Of a stretch of 64,000 nucleotides of DNA, positions 42,736 through 52,255 are shown piece by piece. Each line of letters begins with the position of its first letter. The stretch's first letter is position 1. Under the pieces are notes generated by a model. That model saw nothing but the letters and a program-made list of their open reading frames with translations, was not told the origin of the DNA and made no database searches. The position numbers and the translations under genes were made by a program. The stretch covers positions 3,100,001 through 3,164,000 of the forward strand of contig OY762937.1 of assembly GCA_963667005.1 (NCBI GenBank), written 5' to 3'. The DNA is from G963662605 sp963667005. Its GTDB lineage: Bacteria; Bacteroidota; Ignavibacteria; Ignavibacteriales; Ignavibacteriaceae.

Positions 42736-45252
42736 CTAAGCCTTGGTACCGCTTTCAGAAGGTTCTTTAGCTTCGTCGGGCTTACTGCTCTGAACTTCTT
42801 CTTCGGTAAACACAAGATGTTCATCTCCTTCAAAATACCGGGCCACAATTTTGTTGCCTTCTTTGAAAGAGCCTTTTAGAATTTCTTCCGCAAGAGCATC
42901 TTCTACATATTGCTGCAACGCTCTCTTGAGAGGACGTGCACCGTACTTCTGATCATATCCCTTTTCTGCAAGGAAGTTCTTTGCACTTTCTTCGAGTTCA
43001 AGTGCCATTTTATTCTCACGCATATTTTTCATGAGAACCTTGATCTCGATATCAATGATTTTCAGAATATCCGCTTTTTCAAGACTTCTAAATACAATCG
43101 AATCATCAAGACGGTTGAGGAATTCAGGACTGAATAACCGCTTCATGGCTTCTTCAAGCGTATTCTTCATCGAAGAGTAATTGTCATCGGTCGGTTTTTG
43201 GTTAAATCCGTATGAACCGATAGTTTTCACTTCTTTGGCGCCGACGTTCGTTGTCATAATAATGATGGTATTCTTAAAGTCTACTTTGCGTCCAAGACTA
43301 TCGGTAAGAACACCTTCATCCAACACCTGAAGCAATACACCAAAAATGTCCGGATGAGCTTTTTCAATTTCATCAAAAAGCACGACTGAATACGGTTTGC
43401 GGCGGACTTTTTCAGTTAACTGGCCGCCTTCTTCGTATCCTACGTATCCTGGAGGAGCTCCGACCAATCTTGAAACGGCGAATTTTTCCATGTATTCGCT
43501 CATGTCAATTTTAATCAATGAGCTTTCGGAATCAAACAAATACCGGGCGAGAACCTTACATAGTTCTGTTTTGCCCACGCCTGTTGGTCCAAGGAATAAG
43601 AAACTGCCGATTGGTCGGTTCGGATTTTTCAGACCTGCTCTTGCCCTGCGGATGGATTTGGTCAATTTGCCGATGGCTTCATCCTGTCCGACAATTTGTG
43701 CGGCAAGTGCTTGTTCCATATGTAATAATTTTTCAGACTCAGTCTGTGCAACGCGGTTCACCGGAATACCGGTCATCATAGCGACCACTGTTGCTATATC
43801 TTCCTCGGTTACATCATACACGATGTCCTTGGTTCTCGTATCCCATTCACGTTTAGCAATTTCAAGATCTGATTGCAGTCTTCTTTCTTTATCGCGTAAA
43901 CGGGCTGCTTCTTCATAATCCTGTTTCTTAACCACCGCAGTTTTTTCCTGACGAACCTGTTCAATTTCTTCTTCGAGGTTAAGGACTTCAGATGGGACTT
44001 CAAAGTTACCCATGTGCACTCTTGAACCTGCCTCATCAAGTACGTCAATTGCTTTATCGGGTAGATGACGGTCTGTAATGTAGCGGTTTGAAAACTTAAC
44101 AGCTGCTTCAACAGCACTGTCCGAATAACGGACATGATGGTGCTCTTCATATTTGAATTTAATATTATTCAAAATCTGAATAGTTTCTTCATACGAAGGC
44201 GGATCAACCGTTACTTTTTGAAAACGTCTATCTAACGCGCCGTCTGTTTCGATGTACTTTCTGTATTCATCCAGCGTGGTCGCGCCGATACACTGAATAT
44301 CGCCTCTGGACAAAGCCGGCTTGAACATATTGGAAGCATCCAAAGAACCTGATGCGCCGCCTGCTCCGACAATGGTATGTAATTCGTCAATAAACAAAAT
44401 AACATCCTTTGCCTTTTCAAGCTCTACCATTAAGGCTTTCATACGCTCTTCAAACTGGCCGCGGTATTTAGTGCCGGCAACTAAGCCTGCCAAATCCAAT
44501 GTAACAACCCGTTTATCCTGAAGCGTTCTCGGAACCTTTTTCTGAATAATACGGATTGCCAAACCCTCAGCAATAGCTGTCTTACCTACACCCGGATCAC
44601 CAATCAATACCGGATTGTTTTTCTTTCTCCGGCTAAGGATCTGAGCAACACGCTCAATTTCTTTTTCTCTTCCGACGACCGGATCAAGTTTGTCTTCCAT
44701 CGCCGATTTGGTCAAGTCCCTGCCGAAATTATCGAGCACAGGAGTCTTAGTCTTTTCGACTTTCTTCTCCTGACCTGCCGGAGGTAAATTACCTTTTGCA
44801 GCCTCTTTATTTTCCTGGCTGGAGAGCATTGAATTCAACTCTGCCTTGGAAACATCATAGGTAATTTCAAATTGATGCAATATCTGGGTAGCGATATTCT
44901 CGATTTCGCGTAAGATAGAAAGTAATAAATGCTCGGTACCGATAACATTTGCTTTATACGCTTTTGCTTCAACTTGAGAATTTTTTAATACTTTTTCTGC
45001 CTGTTTTGTATAAGGTATATTGCCGATTGTCAGAGTTCCGCCAATGGTTCTGATAGAATCCTCAATAGCTTTTTTCAATCTGACTAAATCAACATCCAAA
45101 TTTCTTAAAATACGAACTGCAACTCCTTGGCCTTCTTTTATGATGCCGAGAAGCAGATGTTCCGTGCCAATATAATCATGACCAAGGCGCAATGCCTCTT
45201 CACGACTCAACCTGAGCACATCCTGCAGCCTGTCTGAAAAATTTCCGTCCAT
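42736..45252 (-). CDS. clpC: Clp protease ATP-binding subunit ClpC
   Basis: 838 residues, full length. Two N-terminal Clp_N repeats (about 5-145), AAA-1 with Walker A GDPGVGKTAIAEGL and Walker B VILFIDELHT, a central UVR-type segment (EEAARLRDKERRLQSDLE) that marks ClpC rather than ClpA/ClpB, AAA-2 with GPTGVGKTELCKVL, and a C-terminal D2-small domain. It unfolds substrates for the ClpP protease. Monocistronic between a good terminator and a 240-bp upstream region; a 7-bp inverted repeat 22 bp before its ATG might be a control element. Confidence 0.96.
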   Translation of the reverse strand: MDGNFSDRLQDVLRLSREEALRLGHDYIGTEHLLLGIIKEGQGVAVRILRNLDVDLVRLKKAIEDSIRTIGGTLTIGNIPYTKQAEKVLKNSQVEAKAYKANVIGTEHLLLSILREIENIATQILHQFEITYDVSKAELNSMLSSQENKEAAKGNLPPAGQEKKVEKTKTPVLDNFGRDLTKSAMEDKLDPVVGREKEIERVAQILSRRKKNNPVLIGDPGVGKTAIAEGLAIRIIQKKVPRTLQDKRVVTLDLAGLVAGTKYRGQFEERMKALMVELEKAKDVILFIDELHTIVGAGGASGSLDASNMFKPALSRGDIQCIGATTLDEYRKYIETDGALDRRFQKVTVDPPSYEETIQILNNIKFKYEEHHHVRYSDSAVEAAVKFSNRYITDRHLPDKAIDVLDEAGSRVHMGNFEVPSEVLNLEEEIEQVRQEKTAVVKKQDYEEAARLRDKERRLQSDLEIAKREWDTRTKDIVYDVTEEDIATVVAMMTGIPVNRVAQTESEKLLHMEQALAAQIVGQDEAIGKLTKSIRRARAGLKNPNRPIGSFLFLGPTGVGKTELCKVLARYLFDSESSLIKIDMSEYMEKFAVSRLVGAPPGYVGYEEGGQLTEKVRRKPYSVVLFDEIEKAHPDIFGVLLQVLDEGVLTDSLGRKVDFKNTIIIMTTNVGAKEVKTIGSYGFNQKPTDDNYSSMKNTLEEAMKRLFSPEFLNRLDDSIVFRSLEKADILKIIDIEIKVLMKNMRENKMALELEESAKNFLAEKGYDQKYGARPLKRALQQYVEDALAEEILKGSFKEGNKIVARYFEGDEHLVFTEEEVQSSKPDEAKEPSESGTKA

Positions 45253-45494
45253 AAAAATCCTTTATTTTATAACTAAAACACTATTTTCGTGTTTTTTGTT
45301 CCACCTTCAATTCCTGATAATAAAATCACAGTCCGAAAACGAACTATTTTGTCCATTTCACATAATACTTTCATTTAATTTACTAATTTTTATTGATATA
45401 AGCTATGTAGAATGGGGTTAAAAATTGAGTGGTAATAGTGAATTAAACCCGCCGGAATCGCCTTCCGGCGGGGTTTGATAAATCTTGTGTGAGG
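45253..45494. promoter_or_regulatory. clpC promoter region with inverted repeat, plus terminator of the next gene
   Basis: 242 bp. AAAACAC (45275-45281) / GTGTTTT (45289-45295) lies 22 bp upstream of the clpC start, in the expected promoter or leader. At the other end AAACCCGCCGGAA (45445-45457) pairs with TTCCGGCGGGGTTT (45463-45476, one bulged G): a strong terminator for the minus-strand reductase-like gene ending at 45495. Confidence 0.6.
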
Positions 45495-46142
45495 TTACTT
45501 TTTAAGCAGTTTAAAAGCATGATTCCATTGATTGTTTTGAAATCCGGGGATGCACCAAAGCATACAGAGCGGTTCAATAGCCCGTGCCGCCGATGCCGGT
45601 CCCATATCCTCGTATTCCCAGCCAAATTTTGTCAGAATATCCTTAACCTCAGTCTTAGCTTCGACCGAGTTTCCACAGATAAACATTGTTGGTATGCCAT
45701 CGTCAAATTTCGGTTCAACCATGAAGTGACTGCCGACACAGCTGAAAGATTTTACGAATGATGATTGAGGAAATGCATTCTGCAAACTTTCCATAAGCGA
45801 GAAATTTATCTCGGTAAAAAATTGGAGAACGCCTGATTCAGGTGGCACATCTGCAATAGGGTTACTGGCGTCAATAATTATTTTATCTTTCAGTATCTCC
45901 TGCCCGATGCTTTCCAATAATGATAATGCAACCGAACCTTTGACCGCCAGAACAAGGATTTCACCATGCCGCGCAGCATCCTGAAAACTAACTACCAAGT
46001 CTTCTCTTTGTACTGTCTTCTGCCAGTCGGCTAATTTTTCAGGATGTGATGTCCCAACTTTCACATCATATCCGAATTTCAAAAACCCGCTTGCGAGTGT
46101 ACGGGCAACTACTCCCGAACCAAAAACGCCAATCTTTTTCAT
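45495..46142 (-). CDS. NADPH-dependent F420 reductase-like (Fno-type) oxidoreductase
   Basis: 215 residues. N-terminal Rossmann motif MKKIGVFGSGVVARTLASGF and KVGTSHPEKL, which fits the NADP-binding part of F420H2:NADP oxidoreductases and related reductases. Later segments IIDASNPIAD and SFSCVGSHFMVEPKFD match the same family, but many bacterial members have no known link to F420. Probably an NAD(P)-dependent reductase of unknown substrate. Single gene ended by a strong hairpin. Confidence 0.78.
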   Translation of the reverse strand: MKKIGVFGSGVVARTLASGFLKFGYDVKVGTSHPEKLADWQKTVQREDLVVSFQDAARHGEILVLAVKGSVALSLLESIGQEILKDKIIIDASNPIADVPPESGVLQFFTEINFSLMESLQNAFPQSSFVKSFSCVGSHFMVEPKFDDGIPTMFICGNSVEAKTEVKDILTKFGWEYEDMGPASAARAIEPLCMLWCIPGFQNNQWNHAFKLLKK

Positions 46143-46244
46143 AACGACCTTACTTGTTTACTTGATGTGAAAGTAACATTTTGTCAGCGCACAAGGTTCC
46201 GCGCAACATACTTCTTGGCAAACCATAAGCACAATGGATACAAG

Positions 46245-47162
46245 CTAAATGATTACTAAGGTAAAACAAGACATAATAATCCACAAAACCACTCCCATAA
46301 CAAAAGGTTTATAACCAACTGTTTTAATAGTGCTTATGGTAATGTTGGAGCCGATGAGAAACAAAGTCACTACTAATCCCTGCTTCGCAATTGCTGATAT
46401 CATCTGAAATACATCATGCATGCCGGTGAGATAGGTATTTAATATCATAGCACCAAAGAATGCAAATATGAAATAAGGAATTTTGACTTTCTTAACTTCG
46501 GATTTGAAGAAAAATGCCGAAACTAGTGAAACCGGAATTATCCATAATGCACGGGTAAGTTTAACCGTAGTTGCTACTGCCAGCGCTGTCTTCCCGTAAT
46601 GCGAGGCAGCACCCACTACTGAGCTTGTATCATGAATTGCTATAGCCGACCACAAACCAAACCGGCTTTCGGACATTCCCATCATGTGTCCAAGAATCGG
46701 AAACAACACCAAGGCAACACTGTTTAATATAAAAACCACGCCAAGCGCAACAGAAGTATCTTCGGTCTCCGCCTCAACTATAGGGGCGACAGCTGCAATT
46801 GCACTACCACCGCATATCGCCGTCCCCGTTGAAATTAGAAATGCGGTCTTTTTCTTAACCTTGAACAATCTGGAAATCACATAACCCAGAATAAAGGTAG
46901 TACTTATCCCGATAATTGTGTACATCAGTCCTGTTTTCCCGGCTTCCAATGCAACACCGGCATTCATCCCAAATCCCAGCCCGATGACGGAGAATTGCAG
47001 CAGTGAGTGCGTTGCTTTTTGTGTCCGCTTTACAAAAGGATTACCAAGAACCAATGCAAACAGTACTCCGGCGAGTAATGCATAGGGTGCGGATACTTGA
47101 GGGAAAACACAACAAATGAGAAATATGATGAATAAAACTTTACGTGTTACTTCTTTATTCAC
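46245..47162 (-). CDS. YeiH/UPF0324-family membrane protein, putative anion exporter
   Basis: 305 residues with about 9-10 membrane helices and family signature segments: LGFGMNAG, TAICGGSAIAAVAPIVEAE, VALGVVFILNSVALVLFP, GLWSAIAIHDTSSVVGAA. The family has been suggested to export sulfate or sulfonate-like anions, but firm evidence is limited. Monocistronic, divergent from the flotillin gene. Confidence 0.87.
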   Translation of the reverse strand: MNKEVTRKVLFIIFLICCVFPQVSAPYALLAGVLFALVLGNPFVKRTQKATHSLLQFSVIGLGFGMNAGVALEAGKTGLMYTIIGISTTFILGYVISRLFKVKKKTAFLISTGTAICGGSAIAAVAPIVEAETEDTSVALGVVFILNSVALVLFPILGHMMGMSESRFGLWSAIAIHDTSSVVGAASHYGKTALAVATTVKLTRALWIIPVSLVSAFFFKSEVKKVKIPYFIFAFFGAMILNTYLTGMHDVFQMISAIAKQGLVVTLFLIGSNITISTIKTVGYKPFVMGVVLWIIMSCFTLVII

Positions 47163-47345
47163 AAAACAGCCTTGATTTTTAAAGAAAGGTGCAAATATAC
47201 CAATATCCTGAATCGTATTCTACAAACAGCCCTAAATTGAGAAATAATAATTTTATCATTGCTTTTCTTCAACAAAATCATTCTTTATCATTAAATTAGC
47301 ACTATGTAGTACGTATAATTATTTGAATATCTAAGGAGATTAACC

Positions 47346-48341
47346 ATGCCGGAAGCAATAACAAGTTTTGGGATTTTAATAATCGTATTGATCTTTTTCT
47401 TCCTGATCATCTTCTTCTACTTTGTTCCAATCGGACTCTATATCACAGCTTTTTTCAGCGGTGTACGATTGAGAATCTTTAAGGATTTGATGGGAATGCG
47501 ATTCAGAAAGATACCGCCACAGATTATCGTGCGCAGTATGATCACTGCAACAAAAGCAGGAATTGCGCTTGAAGTCGGAAAACTGGAAGCTCACTACCTC
47601 GCCGGTGGTAATGTTGAAAAAGTAGTCATGGCTCTTGTGTCAGCAGATAAGGCGCAGTTAGGACTTACATTTGAACGCGCAACCGCCATTGATCTCGCAG
47701 GCCGCGATGTTCTTGAAGCCGTCAAAATGTCGGTTATTCCTAAAGTTGTTGAAACTCCCCTTGTTGCCGCCATGGCTAAAGACGGTATTCAGTTGAAAGC
47801 CGTTGCCAGAATTACATTGCGCGCAAACATTGAACGCTTAGTTGGTGGTGCCGGCGAAGCAACGGTATTGGCAAGAGTTGGCGAAGGCATCGTATCCACT
47901 ATCGGTTCAAGCGATAGTCATAAAACGGTTCTTGAAAATCCGGATACAATCTCAAAAGTTGTTTTGAAAAAGGGATTGGACGCAGGAACAGCGTTTGAAA
48001 TCTTATCCATTGATATTGCAGACGTTGACGTAGGACAGAATATCGGTGCTAAACTGCAAGCCGATCAGGCTCAGGCTGATTTGCAGATTGCAAGAGCTCG
48101 TGCGGAAGAAAGACGTGCAGCGGCTGTTGCTACAGAACAGGAAATGATAGCTGAAGTTTCCAGACAAAGAGCAAGATTAATTGAAGCTGAAGCTCAGATT
48201 CCATTGGCAATTTCGGATGCTTTCCGCGCTGGAAATCTTGGAATCATGGATTATTATCAGTTAAAAAATATTCAGGCTGATACGCAGATGCGCGAAGCTA
48301 TCGGTAAACCCGAAGAAAAATCAGCAAAAGATAAACAATGA
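47346..48341 (+). CDS. floA: Flotillin-like protein FloA
   Basis: 331 residues. N-terminal membrane hairpin or anchor (about 8-40), then the SPFH-type body with IPPQIIVRSMITATKAGI, EVGKLEAHYLAGGNVEKVV, GIQLKAVARITLRANIERLVGGAGEATVLARVGEGIV, and a coiled-coil rich in Ala/Glu/Arg (QADLQIARARAEERRAAAVA). It matches the bacterial FloA (UPF0365) proteins that organise lipid-microdomain-like assemblies in the inner membrane. A perfect AAGGAG ribosome-binding site precedes the ATG. It overlaps the next gene by 4 bp (ATGA), forming an operon with a small membrane protein and a helicase. Confidence 0.94.
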   Translation: MPEAITSFGILIIVLIFFFLIIFFYFVPIGLYITAFFSGVRLRIFKDLMGMRFRKIPPQIIVRSMITATKAGIALEVGKLEAHYLAGGNVEKVVMALVSADKAQLGLTFERATAIDLAGRDVLEAVKMSVIPKVVETPLVAAMAKDGIQLKAVARITLRANIERLVGGAGEATVLARVGEGIVSTIGSSDSHKTVLENPDTISKVVLKKGLDAGTAFEILSIDIADVDVGQNIGAKLQADQAQADLQIARARAEERRAAAVATEQEMIAEVSRQRARLIEAEAQIPLAISDAFRAGNLGIMDYYQLKNIQADTQMREAIGKPEEKSAKDKQ

Positions 48342-48793
48342 AAAATCTGCCGACCATAATTTTTTGGGCTATCATCATCATTTCGGTGATAAAATCTTTC
48401 ATGAAGCAGTCAAAGCAAATGAAAGATGCACCAACGGAGAAAAATTTACAGCCGGGTCAAAGACGGATTGACTATAAGATTCCAAAATTTATGGATGTCT
48501 TAATAGATGCCGAGGACTTTTCAACTTCGCTTGAGACAAATGTACGCGATGAAATTCAATCCAAAGCGGCTGTCAAGGGTGAAGAGGATGAAGTGCAACA
48601 AGTTCTACCGGAAACATCACCTGCAGTAGCCGCACCCGTGGTGCAGGAAAATCAGGTCGTGATACCGGCATCAAACACATTAATTTCGGATTTAAAGTTT
48701 TCACTTAAGGAAAAGCAAAGTCTGCGGCAGGCGTTTTTGATGAGTGAGATATTGCAGAAACCAAAAGCGCTTCGACATAGAGTACATGGATAA
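48338..48793 (+). CDS. Small single-pass membrane protein in the floA operon
   Basis: 151 residues with one N-terminal membrane helix (about 4-20, PTIIFWAIIIISVIKSF), then a charged and Pro/Val-rich linker and a C-terminal basic part (LKFSLKEKQSLRQAFLMSEIL). This last segment resembles the C-terminal recruiting motif of small bacterial membrane proteins that go with flotillin-like genes, but I recognise no named family. ATGA overlap with floA and 8-bp overlap with the helicase gene show tight coupling. A scaffold partner of FloA is a guess. Confidence 0.65.
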   Translation: MKNLPTIIFWAIIIISVIKSFMKQSKQMKDAPTEKNLQPGQRRIDYKIPKFMDVLIDAEDFSTSLETNVRDEIQSKAAVKGEEDEVQQVLPETSPAVAAPVVQENQVVIPASNTLISDLKFSLKEKQSLRQAFLMSEILQKPKALRHRVHG

Positions 48794-50780
48794 AAAATAC
48801 ACGCTAAAAAGGTTCAATCAGAATTCGGAACCAGTAGTTAAAATTGCTCCGGCAAATCTGACCATTGATTATGAGCACCTGCTCAATCCGGCACAATACG
48901 AAGCTGTCGCTGTTGAAGAGGGCTCATATTTAATTATTGCGGGAGCAGGAACAGGCAAAACGAGAACTCTCGTGTATCGTTTAGCCCGGCTCGTTGAACT
49001 GGGATATGATCCAAAATCCATTTTACTGTTGACCTTCACCCGTAAATCGGCCAGAGAAATGCTTGACAGGGCTTCTCTCCTGCTTGATAAAAGGTGTGAA
49101 AAGATCAACGGTGGTACGTTTCACTCCTATGCCCATTTGATTCTCAGACGATATGCTAATGTTGTCGGTCTCTCGCCCAACTTCACGATACTCGATCAAG
49201 GCGACAGTGAAGATGTTATCAGCATCGTCCGTAATCAAGCCGGACTTGCAGATAAGACTAAGCGATTCCCGCAAAAAGCTACATTGGCAAAAATCCTGAG
49301 CCTTTCCACGAACACCGGGAAAGAGATTTCTATTATTGTTGAGGATGAATACCCGCACTTCATTCCGGAAATCCAAAAGATTGAAAAGATACGTGATGCT
49401 TACCGTGCGTATAAAGCCCAGAATAATATGTTGGATTACGACGACCTGCTTATTTATCTCGCCAAATTCTTTAATGAACTTTCCCCTGCTGCCGCAAGCG
49501 TATTGCGCAATTTGAATTTCGTCATGGTGGATGAATATCAGGACACAAATCATTTGCAAGCAGAAGTTGTAAAAGGTCTGTGCAAACTCAAGCAGAATAT
49601 TATGGTCGTTGGTGATGACGCGCAATCGATCTATTCATTCCGTGGTGCGACATTTGAGAACATCATGAACTTTCCGAAATTATTTCCAAATACGAAAATC
49701 ATTACGCTTGAGGAAAACTACAGGAGTACACCTGAAATCCTGAACTTCACCAATAAGATTTATGAAGCGGCAATAAATAAATACGATAAGGTACTCTACA
49801 CCAGAAAACAAAGCGGCGAATTACCGGTAATACTGGCAGCAATCAATACAAACCTTCAGTCAAAGTTCATTGTGGATAAAGTACTTGATCTCCGTGAACA
49901 AGGCATTCCCCTGTCAGACATCGCAGTTTTATTCAGGTCATCCTTTTTCTCTTTTGATCTGGAAATTGAATTGACCAAGGCAAATATACCATTCGTCAAA
50001 ATCGGCGGTATCAAGTTTGTAGAGACAGCTCATATCAAAGATGTATTGGCATTCTTAAGAATATCAGTCAATCCAAAGGACACCATCAGCTGGTTTCGTG
50101 TCCTCATGCTGCATGAGGGTATCGGTCCGAAGACAGCGCAGAAAATCCTAGATGCTGTTGAGGCCGGAGAATTGTCTATTCTTAAAGATCCGGACATGAT
50201 TTCTAGTAAACTTCTTACTGAAAAACTATTCCCTCTCTTTAAGCTGATATATACTATCCACACAAAGTCGCTTTCACCAACAGAGAAAGCTGAACTCGTT
50301 ACGGAGTACTACTATCCGATATTCAAAGACAAGTACGACGATTTCAATAAACGTAAAAAGGATATTGAAATCTTTCTGAATATATCAGCAAACTACCGGT
50401 CGGTCGATGCACTGCTCGCAGATATGGCAATTGAACCACCGATAGACAGTATGACAGAGTTCGGTGAGGAAAGCAAAGATGATGAGTGTCTTACCCTTTC
50501 AACGATTCACTCGGCGAAAGGTCTTGAATGGCATTCGATATTTATCATTCACGCGGTTGAGGGATTCTTCCCTTCAGTTCGTTCAATGCAAAAGATAGAG
50601 ACGCTGGAAGAAGAAAGGCGTTTAATGTATGTTGCTGCAACGCGAGCAAAACAAAACCTCTTTGTATCATACCCCATGAATATTTTTGATAGAGAATCCG
50701 GAACGACATTTTCTAAGCCGTCCAGATTCATTTCCGAAATTACACCAAACCTTGCGGAAGGCTGGCTTCTGGAGGAATAA
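48786..50780 (+). CDS. UvrD/Rep-family ATP-dependent DNA helicase
   Basis: 664 residues from the ATG at 48786; a longer frame would overlap the previous gene by 50 bp. Superfamily 1 motifs in order: Q-motif LNPAQYEAV, Walker A AGAGTGKT (52-59), LLTFTRKSAREM, motif II VDEYQDTN, motif III VGDDAQSIYSFRGA, motif IV ENYRSTPEI, motif V STIHSAKGLEWHSIF, motif VI EEERRLMYVAATRAK. It unwinds DNA 3' to 5' in repair or replication restart. Its length is near that of E. coli Rep/UvrD (673/720) and the C-terminus is short. Third gene of the floA operon. Confidence 0.92.
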   Translation: MDKKYTLKRFNQNSEPVVKIAPANLTIDYEHLLNPAQYEAVAVEEGSYLIIAGAGTGKTRTLVYRLARLVELGYDPKSILLLTFTRKSAREMLDRASLLLDKRCEKINGGTFHSYAHLILRRYANVVGLSPNFTILDQGDSEDVISIVRNQAGLADKTKRFPQKATLAKILSLSTNTGKEISIIVEDEYPHFIPEIQKIEKIRDAYRAYKAQNNMLDYDDLLIYLAKFFNELSPAAASVLRNLNFVMVDEYQDTNHLQAEVVKGLCKLKQNIMVVGDDAQSIYSFRGATFENIMNFPKLFPNTKIITLEENYRSTPEILNFTNKIYEAAINKYDKVLYTRKQSGELPVILAAINTNLQSKFIVDKVLDLREQGIPLSDIAVLFRSSFFSFDLEIELTKANIPFVKIGGIKFVETAHIKDVLAFLRISVNPKDTISWFRVLMLHEGIGPKTAQKILDAVEAGELSILKDPDMISSKLLTEKLFPLFKLIYTIHTKSLSPTEKAELVTEYYYPIFKDKYDDFNKRKKDIEIFLNISANYRSVDALLADMAIEPPIDSMTEFGEESKDDECLTLSTIHSAKGLEWHSIFIIHAVEGFFPSVRSMQKIETLEEERRLMYVAATRAKQNLFVSYPMNIFDRESGTTFSKPSRFISEITPNLAEGWLLEE

Positions 50781-50783
50781 ATA

Positions 50784-51173
50784 TTACAGCGTGGCCGTGT
50801 TTGCCAAAATCGGAATTTCGAAAACCGATGGAAGCAGGCTGTATTTTGCTCTTGCCCTTATAATTACTTTCCCGGGACTAAGGCGTGCTTTAATCACCAG
50901 TATACCGCTATTCTCATCTTTCGAAACAATTTCCACCAGCTCCGCACCTTGCTCAAAGGTAAAAACCGTAGGCACTTTTCGAAATGGTGCCCGTACACCC
51001 AGACCGTTGATCGGGACCGCCAAGATCTTCACGGTTGACATGTTATCTGCATAGAGCACTTCGTTTGATAACCGGAAATCGGTTTCATAAATGCTGAACA
51101 CGTAATTATGTAAGAGCAGAATTACAACGGCAATTGCCGCTACACTGAGAATAATCACAAGTTTTTTATCCAT
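50784..51173 (-). CDS. Small membrane-anchored protein with beta-sandwich, unknown function
   Basis: 129 residues: one N-terminal membrane helix (5-22, LVIILSVAAIAVVILLL) and an exterior part of about 100 residues with beta-strand character (VLYADNMSTVKILAVPING, GILVIKARLSPGKVIIRARAKY), resembling an Ig-like/invasin-type fold. No known family seen. It starts 4 bp after the ATP-grasp gene, so it is co-transcribed with it, and its stop is 3 bp from that of the convergent helicase gene. Confidence 0.6.
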   Translation of the reverse strand: MDKKLVIILSVAAIAVVILLLHNYVFSIYETDFRLSNEVLYADNMSTVKILAVPINGLGVRAPFRKVPTVFTFEQGAELVEIVSKDENSGILVIKARLSPGKVIIRARAKYSLLPSVFEIPILANTATL

Positions 51174-51177
51174 TTTT

Positions 51178-52095
51178 CTAAAGGTTTGATTTTTTCTTCA
51201 TAGTCACAAGTTTTTTACGCAATGTTGTTACAATTTCTTGAACAACAACATCCGGGACACCGTCATAATGGGCTGACTGGAACCGCATGTCACATTGATC
51301 ATTAACATAATCAATTGCATAGAATTGGCCGTCCGGTGCATAGACAATTTCCGTTGAAAAGAAATCCAGTCCTGTCAGCATCGCGATCGTTTTTGTTATG
51401 GAATACAACCGTTTAAGTTTTAAATTCTCCATTTGTTCTTTAGTCAATATCTGATAAAGATGTGTTTCATCATCCCACCAGGTCGGTATAGGTTTTCCGA
51501 ATGCCCAATAGCATCTGAACCACGCCCTTTTACCATCGAGAATAGCCGGATATATTTTTTGCTGCAGAATATACTTATCATGATAATTGTTCGGACGCTC
51601 AGCGATCACTTCCTCAAGAGTTTCGGCTCCGGTAACCACCCCGATGCCACCACCGGTCGTGTTGCAAGGTTTTATAATAAACGGCCTGCCTAAATGTGAT
51701 AAATCGCTTATGGACAAATACACGTCGTGTGTTTCTGCTAAAGGCGGCATAATAAAAGAGTATGGTACATGAATTCCGGCAGTAATAAATTCAAGGTGCA
51801 TGGTAGCTTTATCAATCGCATGCTGAATTCGTTTATATGGATTAAGGATGATAGTCTTCTTTTTGGTTAAAGTAGCAGCTAAGGGAGCAAAATCATCATC
51901 CACGTCAGACGCCCTATCGAGAAAGAAATTGAAATACAGCTCCTTGTGTACAATCTTAGCGGTAACCTCATGGACATTGTGTGCGCCAACAATAAATGTG
52001 GTTAATCCCTTGGATTGCAGCTCTCTTTCGATAAGATCAACAAAATCTTTGTCATATTCCCATACATAGGCAATGCCTAAGTCAAATTTTTCCAT
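51178..52095 (-). CDS. ATP-grasp domain protein
   Basis: 305 residues. ATP-grasp core visible: GRPFIIKPCNTTGGGIGVV (nucleotide-binding loop), EVIAERPNNYHDKYILQQKIYP (lid), and metal-binding region FYAIDYVNDQCDMR at the C-terminal end. ATP-grasp enzymes of this length (RimK-like) join a carboxylate to an amine or thiol through an acyl phosphate. The substrate cannot be told. Followed immediately by a small membrane protein gene. Confidence 0.8.
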   Translation of the reverse strand: MEKFDLGIAYVWEYDKDFVDLIERELQSKGLTTFIVGAHNVHEVTAKIVHKELYFNFFLDRASDVDDDFAPLAATLTKKKTIILNPYKRIQHAIDKATMHLEFITAGIHVPYSFIMPPLAETHDVYLSISDLSHLGRPFIIKPCNTTGGGIGVVTGAETLEEVIAERPNNYHDKYILQQKIYPAILDGKRAWFRCYWAFGKPIPTWWDDETHLYQILTKEQMENLKLKRLYSITKTIAMLTGLDFFSTEIVYAPDGQFYAIDYVNDQCDMRFQSAHYDGVPDVVVQEIVTTLRKKLVTMKKKSNL

Positions 52096-52255
52096 AATTT
52101 TGCGTATTTTTGATGATTATTCAAAACTTGTTATATAATTTACTTTGAATCTTTTTATGTAATTTTTTCGTCATATTATTTAGTCCGGTTTATTAGTAAA
52201 TAACCGGAATAAATAATTTTACAGTCCCAAATTATGAAAATCTGAGGAAAATCAT

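Noticed and set aside
43397..43918. 173-codon plus-strand frame inside clpC
   Set aside because: Antisense shadow of the AAA-2 region; no signal or domain.
49023..49625. 200-codon minus-strand frame inside the helicase gene
   Set aside because: It is antisense to well-conserved helicase motifs and has no recognisable domain.
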